From Blasia pusilla (lineage: Eukaryota > Marchantiophyta > Marchantiopsida > Blasiales), in NCBI GenBank assembly GCA_050084515.1, contig CM114272.1, forward strand, positions 22,258,001 through 22,322,000: a stretch of DNA of 64,000 bases, in the 5' to 3' direction. Both the position numbers and the translations under genes were made by a program. Position 1 is the first letter of the stretch; every line of letters starts with the position of its first letter. The notes under the pieces are model-generated. The model ran no database searches, was not told the origin of the DNA, and was given only the letters and a program-made list of their open reading frames with translations. This document shows positions 55,082-64,000 of the stretch, one piece after another.

Positions 55082-56579
55082 TGATCTTTATCTTGGGTCT
55101 CCTTGCGATAAAAGATGGTGTCTTGTATATTTCATATTTTGTGGCCAAGCAACGAAAAATGGACAATTGGATGAATGATATTTTCCACCTTTGTCCTCAT
55201 GGCATTCTTTTAGCATACATATGGCAAGTCTAATTATGGTATCATCTTTATTCCATACTAGTAGGAATGTTCATGCTATGCACAAGCATAGAATGACCAT
55301 GATCTTGACCTAAGTATTTTCTGTCAATTCCCTAGCCCCTCTCTCAGGATCTCACAATATTATTTGAACACTTTTATGTATGAAAATAAACGCATAGGCA
55401 CGCAAGCTAAGGTGTAAAATAGTTTTGGTGCTTCACTTCTTATGGAGCTTTATTCTTTTAATCCTCCTACTAATAGTAACCCCCATGTGTTTGGTTAATA
55501 GTATAGATGTCGACCATCCATTAATTGATAACTTTCTATTTTTACCATGGACGATGAAATCTTCAGTGCACGTGCACTATTAATTCTTATGTCCTTTATT
55601 TATTATTCCCTCAAGTGTTTGGTAGCCATGCTTACTATCGCCAATATCTTTGGAGCTAGTGTCCATTCATCCACCCTATGGTGTTTAGCAGTTATCCAAC
55701 TTGCATCGACTATCTCTTTGCGACTCATAGGTGGGCACAAACTCTATCTTATCTCCAATGGATTGAGTATCTCTTCTATTTACAATATGTTGATAGTTAT
55801 GAAGGCAATTCGGTGGCTTTGTAAAGTGGTTTTCCATTGGGATCTCTTCTTCCTAAGATTTGACTTAACTTCAAGTTCTAGGTCCATAGGCCACCACATC
55901 CAATTTTCTTTATGTCTTCCCACCATTGAATAAGATGTCTTTAATGAAAGCACCGAATCCAATGTCTCTTAATCTACCTTACAACTTTACTTATTTTTTA
56001 GACTTTATCATTACATCTCTATTCATTTTATCCCAAATGCTATTACCAACCCTTCTTTATCCGAGATATGGGTTTCCTTTTTTACTTGCTCATTATTTTG
56101 TTAGTGATGGCCACTTTCGGTGTCAAAAAATCATGTTGTTATTAGATAGTGGCTTCTTTTTTTGCAAACACTTATATGCTTGACACACGTGATCGGGGCA
56201 TAAGAAAATATTTCTCATACTACGCGCAAGAAAGAAAATTGGGGGCAGCAAGAAAATCAGTTTTTAAAATTTTTGTCAAGCCTCCTAGTAGACTAAATTT
56301 CTTTCCTACTTCTAACTCAACCTAATATACTTATTCCAAGGAGACCTTTCTCCTAAAGGAATGCTAGATACCCACGTGATCTCTTGCACCAAGTCGAAGA
56401 AAATGTATTATTTTCAGATGTAAAAAAATTTATACTATTATTGGAGAGTGCATTCTTGGTTTACAAATACCTCTTTGTTTGACATATCATAACAAAACAT
56501 AAGAAAATGTTTAATCCCTTAAAAATGACAAGAAAAATATTTTATATCCCTTCACTTCAATGCATATACGGGCTACCCA
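55082..56579. other. AT-rich region, no gene recognised
   Basis: A 128-codon frame at 55547-55933 is rich in hydrophobic residues but matches nothing I know; its minus-strand counterpart is also open over part of the length. This could be the body of a non-autonomous Helitron ending at 56583. Confidence 0.3.
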
Positions 56580-56583
56580 CTAG
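56560..56583 (+). repeat. Possible Helitron 3' terminus (degraded hairpin plus CTAG)
   Basis: 'tatacgggctacccactag' followed by T resembles the right arm and CTAG end of plant Helitrons, but the left arm of the hairpin is not preserved. Confidence 0.3.
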
Positions 56584-56902
56584 TATTCTCTTACGCCCTA
56601 AGTGGTAATTCAAATTACCACCGAGGATCCAAACAAATTCACACTTGTACAAACCAAGAAGGTATTATGCGTATAGGATCGGAAGCGTATGTTTGTGTAG
56701 GTCCTTGAGGTTTGGGTGACCGGAGCTGGAGGCTCGGTAGGGTTTTGCGGTATGCTCTTGTACGAAACGTGTGCAACTCGTTGACGAAGAAAGTTCGGGG
56801 CCGAAGGGCGTGAATCAATCGGTAGTTTTCGCCGGCAATAATCGCTCGCGGATCTCTCTAAGCGTCTGCCAAATCGATCGATCCAGAGGCGGCATCGTCG
56901 AC

Positions 56903-57064
56903 ATGGATGCGAGTTCTATCCAGAAAGCCGTGAAGGACTGGCCAACGGCGATTCTGAAGAAGGCCAAGGTCGCCACGCACTGGGGTTTCATCCCCTTGAT
57001 TATCGTAATCGGAATGAGGAGCGAGCCCAGGCCGCACATTTCCCAGTTGCTGAGCCCGATGTAG
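56903..57064 (+). CDS. TOM7: TOM7, small subunit of the mitochondrial outer-membrane import complex (53 aa)
   Basis: The intronless frame encodes '[20 protein letters not shown]' followed by [17 protein letters not shown], matching the conserved core and C-terminus of plant TOM7. TOM7 has one membrane-spanning helix (about residues 24-38) in the mitochondrial outer membrane and modulates assembly of the TOM translocase. The frame is open upstream to an ATG at 56771 (97 codons), but the extra part looks like 5' UTR. The ATG at 56903 gives a length and N-terminus ('[16 protein letters not shown]') typical for the family. No lesions are visible. Confidence 0.88.
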   Translation: MDASSIQKAVKDWPTAILKKAKVATHWGFIPLIIVIGMRSEPRPHISQLLSPM

Positions 57065-60000
57065 AGGCAGTTATGGAGGGATGGAATGGCGTAGAATTGT
57101 GGTTGGGCAGGAGATGCTGTGAGGTCCGTGGCGCACAGCGACGATCATGGCGCCGTCTTCCATTTTGGGAAGTTCAGCGAACTGACTACTGAGTGGCTTC
57201 AGGTTTTCGTCGAGAATTGGACGATCGGATGGCGGATCCGTCTTCTCCGAGTTGTGTTTCTTGGTCAAGTGAATGGTTGAGCTGGTTTGAATGCCTTGTG
57301 AAGAGTATTGGAACCATGACTCTTTGGGATAGATGACGACAGTGCTCTGATTTGACAGACAGTTTTGTACCCATATGGATCAACGCTTGTCACAGGTAGT
57401 TTCCTTCTGCCTGAATTTAGGGTTTTGAAACGGGCCTGGACAGTGACTTGAATTTTCCCCGTGTGGGTTTTTTGGTTTAATGGAACAGTGAGAAGATTCT
57501 ATCATTTTCTATGTCTCGAGTGTAGAATCTCTCGCCTTCTCTGGCGTTGGCACTCTCGGGGACACTTTTCCAAGTTGCTCTGTCATATGCTCAATTCAAT
57601 TCCTGTCAGCTGTTTCTATGGCATGTCATTACGAACGTTGGCGGACGATTTTTTAAATTATTCTCATCTCTTGCTTAACTGTATTTTATGGTGTGGGATC
57701 TGTCCTCTTGTTAATAAGTAAATCCCCTTTTGAAAATCGTCCGACCATTTCAGAAGGAGTATCTGTATGTGAAGTTCGACAATGTATTCGTTTCATTTCC
57801 TTTCATAGTCTTGATTCAATAGATGGGAGCCATTATACTACTAAGATTACTACCATTATACTACTTGATACTAAGATTGGAAAAGGTTTATCCTTGTGTT
57901 CTTTTGAGGACACTCTCTGCAAGTGAAATTCGATTTCTTTGGCTGCTGTGCCCCGCCAAAGCTGTGATTTCCCCCCCCCCCCCACTGTGTACAAACGATA
58001 GTTGTGCGTTCCACAATCACAGTACTGCCATCAAGTAAGTCTTCAGCAGTAATAGACGTATCTTGCTTTCCACATATGCTCAGGCTGAATAACTTGACTC
58101 TGAGAGATTACTATCATTTGCTTTAGTGTGTCTAGTAGGCGATAAATTCAAGAGGATTGCATCTTAGGTCCTTGGGCTGAAGTAGTGAACGGGTGTGAAG
58201 GTTAGTTGATTCTACACGGGCCAACTGCAAGTGGTTTGCTCACTTTGATATACAAGTTAATCAGCTTCACAGGTCGCTCAAGAATCTCAAACGCGTTCAA
58301 ACTTCACAATCTCGGCCTGGAGATCATTATCCCGGAGTGTGGCAGTGGGGTCTCTGATAGGATTGGGAAATTGAATATCAGCTCTGGTTCAGGGGAACAG
58401 ATGGGGACTTATATTCTGACACCTCTTACCTGAGTTTGGAATAATCTGATGCCACGTTGGTTTTTGAAGTAATATTTAATTTTAATTGTTTTATATGATC
58501 TTTCATGTGGGTCCTGTGTAGTCGATGCAATAGCTAATGTATGCTCTAGGAGATGTTTTCCTACTATGGTATTTTCCTCGGATGACTTCTATAATGCACC
58601 CTAATTGATACTCGAGTTGGACTGTGGATGGTGAACTGCCATAAACCGTCGCATGTCCCTCATGGGTGTCATCTTTGGCCTGGAAAAGATGTCACTGGCC
58701 TTGCTAGGGATTGTTCCACACAAAGAACAAGCACTGCAAAACCCTTCGTGTCCTGGGTCTGGAAGCAATTTAGAATACGGGCAAGTACAAAATGGTGTGA
58801 ATAACAGAATTGCCAAATGTGCAAGAACTGCAGAGGATTTCCTGTAGTGACATGATGATGGACCAGAACAGGTTCTTTTGAAGTGTGGGCTGGAACCCTG
58901 CCCTAGATCTGTGAATTCACGATACATGACAGTTTTTAATTGAAGGATTTTGGGTGTGATGGGTATGGCGGTCAGCCAGAGAAATTCAATTCTTCTGAAG
59001 TGAACAAGGATCCTTCTACTCATCACTTGCCAAGACTGTCATCTCTCTGTTTCTGGATGGTCACTTGGGTTTAGTAGCCACAGGCATGGCTACTTGGGTT
59101 TAGTCAGCCAGGTAGAAGAGGGCGAAAGCAATATATGGAAGGGAGAAGCTGGCTCCTGTTGTTTCAAAATGTCTGGGTCTGATTTCACACTGCACTTGGG
59201 TGTGAACAATTACCAGATTTTCTCCATTCCTACCTACTTCATCAACCAGGCGTAGTAAAGTGGGGCTTTTAGATGCATGATGCATAAAAAATTGCTTCAA
59301 CTAAAATAGCATAATTGAATATTCCGAGGGATTAAATCCCAAAATTGTGAATGACTCACTGGGATTACCCAAAGATTAGGTGTCGTCTAGTAGTCCATGG
59401 TATTGGAGAGGACATATAAAGAAAAATCAAGCAAAGCGGTCCATGACATGAAGAAGGGACAGTTTTTGTAGTAGAAAACTGAATAATCTCAGACAAAACT
59501 GCTTTTGTGCATTTCGAGGTTATGGAATGGCATGTGCATGGGTTTGGTCATGATCCATTAATAGTGACTCTCATGTCCTCCCAATGTAGTATGTGCATGG
59601 AGATGATCAGCAACCCATTACTCTAGGTCATAGTATCATCACATTTTGGTCCTTGAAATAGTCTTTGCCGGTAGATGGAGGAGGTTAGCCATAGGCCCCC
59701 CCCCGCCCATAATTAGCCTAATTTGGGATTGTTTTGCCCAAAGTCTTTGGAGCTGCTCTCTTGTCTTTAGTTTCTAGACCCCACCCCAGGCGTCAATGCA
59801 ACTCTCAGCATTCCTTGGTCCCCTGAGGAGTCCTCTTGATTCTAGTCCTAAATACGAGTGCATGCACATCATTTTCTGGTCCAAGGCAGTCTCTTATTAT
59901 CTTTCTGAACTCCAATGTAAGCTCATCATTCTCTGGTTCTGAGAAGCATTTTCTAGGTCTCAAACCCTGATTTGAAAGTCTTTGCTAGCACCTAAGGAGT

Positions 60001-63000
60001 TGGTCTGCCATCCCATGCACCTCACAATCTTCTTCAGATTGCCAAAATGATCACTTTTCTGGCTCCCCATCTGGAGCTAGTTGAATGCAAGTTTGCCACC
60101 CGGAGGCTGCCCCTTATTCCTGGTCTCTACTAAGGCAGATCTAAAGGGTCTTATGACATTAGCCTAATTTGGGATTGTTTTGCCCAAATGGGATATAGTT
60201 TTAAATCAAGAATCATCTTCCTTGGATAATATACACAAATTAAATGTGTTTTACTAAAAATTTACATTTTGCACCATTCCATAGTCCTCCCTTCTCCCCA
60301 TTAATTAATATGCCCTACAGTTAGGACATTTGAACCAATTCTCTCTTGGATCAATTCTCTTTGTGTCACGTATGCTTATGATGGTATATGGGTGCTAATT
60401 CATATAGTTGCTCCGCAATACTAACTATTTCTGTTTACGGTTAGTATTTGTCTATTAACCTTCGGTAATAATATTTCATTATTAGTCATTTTTTTCATTT
60501 GTTTTTAATACTTTCCCGTGTTAATAATTTTTTCTATTCTCTTCACTCCCTCCTTATTAATAACTTTTTTCATATCAGCCATTCTTACTCTTTCAATGTA
60601 ATAATTTTTAATTCTTTCTAATATCTTATTTCCTATTTCGTACAATAATTTAATTTCCTCCCATCAATATTAAGAAACCCAAAAGTATATTACATTCCTA
60701 GCTAATCTGCGTTATTAAAAGCCTAAGAATCTTCTGACAAGACAGAAATTTCTCTCCTATGAACGCTTATGGCGCGGGTTCGGGAGCTCACGATATCCGT
60801 GATACGGCGAATCGGTCCGTTCTCAGTAGCGACGATCGTCTTCGTTAGTCTGCGGAGCTCTCGTTCACCCGACAGACAACCCCCTCATCGATCCCTTGCG
60901 TAATTATTCCCGTCGTCCTCACGATTGTCGCGGTCCAAATCGGGCACGGGAGATATGGTGATCGTCCGCGTCTGAATCGAAAATCATGCGCGGGTGTGTT
61001 CGTCGAAATCATGCACGGAGTCGGCAATCCGATGTCATGCTGCGGGGCCCGGGTGACCTTTTCCTTCTGATCTGAGCTGGCGCTAGGCTGGGAAGGGGGG
61101 CGAGTTCCCACGAGCCACTCACTGGAAGCTGCAATCCCGCCAGACATTTGCGTCATTCGTCGAGCTCTTCTCGACACGTGAAGCCCGGCCGGACCAGATT
61201 CAAGGTCAACTGTTGACGGACATATGGCGCTGGCGAGAATACGGATGGGGACAGGACAAGTTGCGCACCTAAACCTGCTTTTGGATCTTCGATAAAGAGT
61301 AGTAGGAAACAGGCCGCTTACACCAACACCTCTCCTCCAGATTCATGTGAAAAGGTGGTCAATGGACGATTGTGGAGGGAGTAATCTATGTAGAGCACTG
61401 CTTTTGACCGAATTCATCCAGGGCGCTAATTTCTTTTCTCCTCGCTGGCCGGACTCGGAGTTTGCAGTTGGTGTAGTAAAACGTGCATGACCTCATGTGC
61501 TGGAAGTGGAGAACGCCTTCATCAAGATCAAGGCAGGTATACGAAAGATCTGATGTTCCTGTCGATGTAGCAGGCGAGGAAAGCCGTTCACTGTACGCAT
61601 AGAAGCGATACATTTACTGTAGTGAGCTAGGAAATCTACAATTTCTGTTGGTAGCTTGCCAACGCGGGCTTATCCAGCCTCTGAGTGCGCAGCGCAGTAG
61701 CTAGCACCCAAGAAGCTTCGCCCTTGTCAGGGCGCTTTTTTTGGTATGCAGCGCCAGGAATGTCTCTTGCTTAACAGTTCAAGCAGGCTCTCTGAACGTG
61801 CGGCCACAGTCCACAGAGGCTGTAATCTACTTCCAGCAGCCATTGTCTGCGCGCCGGTGCAATATCCGTATGTGAGAAGCGAATGAACTTCAGAGATGTC
61901 AGAGTGCTCACAGCAATCTTCGTGAGTCCGGAGAGCGCGCATATTCACGCATTCCAGCCCTCTCATAACGAGGCACTAAATGGCGATTTTAGGAGTTCGT
62001 TGCGATCATGAATATCTCCTTTCCTAGCGATTTTCAGAAGTCCGGACAACCATTCCCGCACTCTGCAACTGCGACCATCACGCTCCTGTCGTCACGATTG
62101 TTGCGATCGTGATTCCCTCGTTTCCTGCCAACGCAGAAACTATTCGCGTTTGTCATTAGCAACAACGGACTAAGCACGCATGCACATTTAGGGCCTCGGC
62201 TGAGACAAAGGAATTGCACTCTTTTCCGAAGGAAACTATGCAACAAAAGTGCGCCGCTGGAAGGCGGCAAGTGTTCTCGACATTGTCGTCCATCGGCACT
62301 TCCAATGAACTTTTTTACAACACGAAATTCCCCGGTATCGACCGGATTTTCTCTTTTCGCTGACTGTGCACCAATTCTACTCCATCTTTGGCGTGTCATT
62401 GAAGGCCTCGAGAATCGAGCACGCTCGATCACATGGCATCGGAGAGAAAGTAAACGGGACAGAAGACATCAACCACATAACCATGAAAGCGTCTAGAATG
62501 GAAGGGAGCGAAAGATACGAGATGTGACACCACAACCACCTAACAACCTCCGAATACAGCACATGCGCAAACCTAACCCTGTCTCCACGGGACATGTCCA
62601 TCGCTGCACCTAATGACTCTCCATTTCCGCTTCTCGATATAAGTGATCCCCTGATTCCTGCAGTGCGGAAACATGTGTCGAGAGCAGCTTCTCTCAATGA
62701 GTTAGTTCACTCCTCCATCTTCCTCGAAAGTGTTCCGGCCAACTTTCCGGGCGTGTCCCGTTTTTTATTCGGATTCTCTCGTGCCTTTCTTTGGCGAAGG
62801 GCATGTTTTACTTTCACCATCCTTGAAAAAGAAAAAGAGAGATAAATGGGCACTTTTTCCCCCTTGGATTATAATTGATGGATACAAGAACTTTTCACCT
62901 TGCATGTCCTTCCCATGATTTTCATAGGAAGTGCACAACTCGTAAGGTGAAAGCAAGCGCGAGACCTTCCTCTAGTGGATTGTTTAAACACTACCAGCAC

Positions 63001-63115
63001 AAAGCAAAGCCCTGGATTCAATTCTACGAGTTAGTATGGTCACATTCATGGTTCAAAACATAATCATCACGACTATTCTTTTCCCAAAAAGACAAGTCTT
63101 TAAGAGGTTCTTAAT
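57065..63115. other. Intergenic region, no gene recognised
   Basis: About 6 kb. A 13-C run lies at 57971-57983. The minus-strand frame 59026-58601 (141 codons) and frames within the GC-richer stretch 60760-62750 show no domain I know; the latter could be the promoter and first exon of a gene I cannot identify. A 31-bp exact direct repeat occurs at 59712-59742 and 60158-60188. Confidence 0.4.
59712..60188 (+). repeat. Exact 31-bp direct repeat pair
   Basis: 'attagcctaatttgggattg' plus 11 more bases occurs identically at 59712-59742 and 60158-60188, 446 bp apart. Its nature is unknown; short elements or a local duplication are possible. Confidence 0.7.
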
Positions 63116-63616
63116 TGTTGGCTGAAGAATGGGTCTTGTCACTTGTGATGTGTATGGATTGTGGAGTGATTGGATCATAATGACGAGTGAGTGATGACTA
63201 TAGATTGATTGATTCATAGTGACATAAAAAGGGATTTGTATTGATTGATTGATTGATTGATTGAGAGAAAGAAAGAAAGAAGATCTCTTGAGAGGAGCCT
63301 TTCGAACAACCAAGAGAGAAGCAACCATGAGGAGACACGAGAATCTTACATATGGTGGAGACAAATAAGTCTTGCTAGTAGACCCAACGCGGTTGGTAAA
63401 CTCTTGGTGGGATGATACAAGAGTGGATGTGCGTGGGTGGGGATAAATCTAAGAGAGAGTGGAGATACTTCTCCCTTTGTACTCATTTGAAGTTTAGTAA
63501 AATCTCTAGATGTTTCTATTGTGGATGTAGTAGCTCCTTTTGGAGTGAACCACAATACTTGTTTGAGTATACCTCTTCTCAAATGTGATTTGAAGATCCA
63601 CTCACTTTAAATAGCA
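63116..63616 (+). repeat. 5' LTR of a Ty1/copia element (about 500 bp)
   Basis: Begins TGTTGG at 63116 and ends CA at 63616. It contains a (GATT)n run (about 63239-63264) and, near the end, 'gtggatgtagtagctcc' with 'gaaccacaatac', words typical of plant copia LTRs. The boundaries are inferred from the TG/CA ends and the following primer site. Confidence 0.65.
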
Positions 63617-63617
63617 A

Positions 63618-63640
63618 ATTGTATCATGCTAGTGGGTTGG
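63618..63640 (+). other. Primer-binding site, tRNA-iMet type
   Basis: 'ttgtatcatgctagtgggtt' resembles the common plant copia site TGGTATCAGAGC, with about 9 of the first 12 bases matching. Confidence 0.55.
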
Positions 63641-63681
63641 AAAGATAGACTCAAAACAAGAATTTGAAATTTTCAAATGCA

Positions 63682-64000
63682 AACTTTAAAGTGGATAAGT
63701 TTGATGGGAAGAAGCACTTTGGATTATGGCAACTAAGAATGAGAAAAATTCTAATGCAACAAGGATGACACTAGGATTTGGGTTTGTGAAGCTAGCCTTT
63801 GACCACAGACAAAGAAATGCACGGAGCAATTGGGATTGATCACTCCATGGACCTACATCGAGAGGCCTTCGCAGATGGAGGCGAGTCACTCAAATGGATT
63901 GCAGAGAACTGAACGGTAGCACGTAGTCGATGATGAGAGAATTTTAGCTACTCACAAAGGCGCTTCCATCAATTTCACTGTGAATGAAAGCAAGTTGTCC
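63682..64000 (+). pseudogene. Ty1/copia Gag start, broken and running off the window
   Basis: 'NFKVDKFDGKKHFGLWQLRM' followed by RKILMQQG, the hallmark start of copia Gag, ends at a TGA (63766-63768) with another stop two codons later. Further weak Gag-like words follow to the window edge. No ATG stands directly before it in frame. The element continues beyond 64000 if it is not truncated. Confidence 0.75.

Noticed and set aside
56771-56902. Upstream start for TOM7 (97 aa)
   Set aside because: The extra 44 residues do not look like the N-terminus of TOM7 and would make it longer than usual; the ATG at 56903 fits better.
58601-59026. 141-codon minus-strand frame
   Set aside because: No domain, no neighbouring exons and no coding support.

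Overview
The window looks like nuclear DNA of a streptophyte plant (land plant or close algal relative). Three multi-exon genes with GT-AG introns encode plant-type proteins: an ELMO-domain protein, a PLAC8/cell-number-regulator protein and a plastid-type alpha/beta hydrolase. A fourth, intronless gene encodes the small mitochondrial import subunit TOM7. Most of the remaining sequence is transposon-derived. I ran no searches; all family calls rest on motifs read by eye, and exon joins were checked for reading phase only.

Positions 1-16827 are a nested, decayed Ty3/gypsy-type retrotransposon on the minus strand, with related LTR-like repeats at 1-1008, 6349-6866 and 15741-16827. Its polyprotein reads Gag, zinc knuckles, aspartic protease, a C5-cytosine DNA methyltransferase domain, reverse transcriptase, RNase H, integrase and a C-terminal PHD finger. 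The methyltransferase plus PHD finger (a chromatin writer and a reader in one retrotransposon) is the most interesting content of the window. A MULE-like DNA transposon with about 200-bp terminal inverted repeats (1427-6220) sits inside it. A second, deleted member of the same family lies on the plus strand at about 50847-55080 and keeps Gag pieces, the integrase tail and the PHD finger.

Positions 17260-35505 hold a Helitron-like 3' end and then three host genes: ELMO protein (18275-23331, +), PLAC8 protein (27117-29634, +) and alpha/beta hydrolase (32626-35505, -). Positions 36200-38720 (-) are a Helitron Rep/helicase fossil, followed by AT-rich DNA.

Positions 41830-50779 are a complete LTR retrotransposon of 8950 bp. 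It has 282-bp LTRs that differ at 7 sites, a 5-bp target duplication, a tRNA-Asp-type primer site, Gag, protease and an intact 940-codon Pol, plus an extra ORF between Pol and the 3' LTR. This ORF is interrupted by two in-frame stops.

Positions 56903-57064 hold TOM7. The following 6 kb has no gene I recognise. The window ends in the 5' LTR and broken Gag start of a Ty1/copia element (63116 to the edge).
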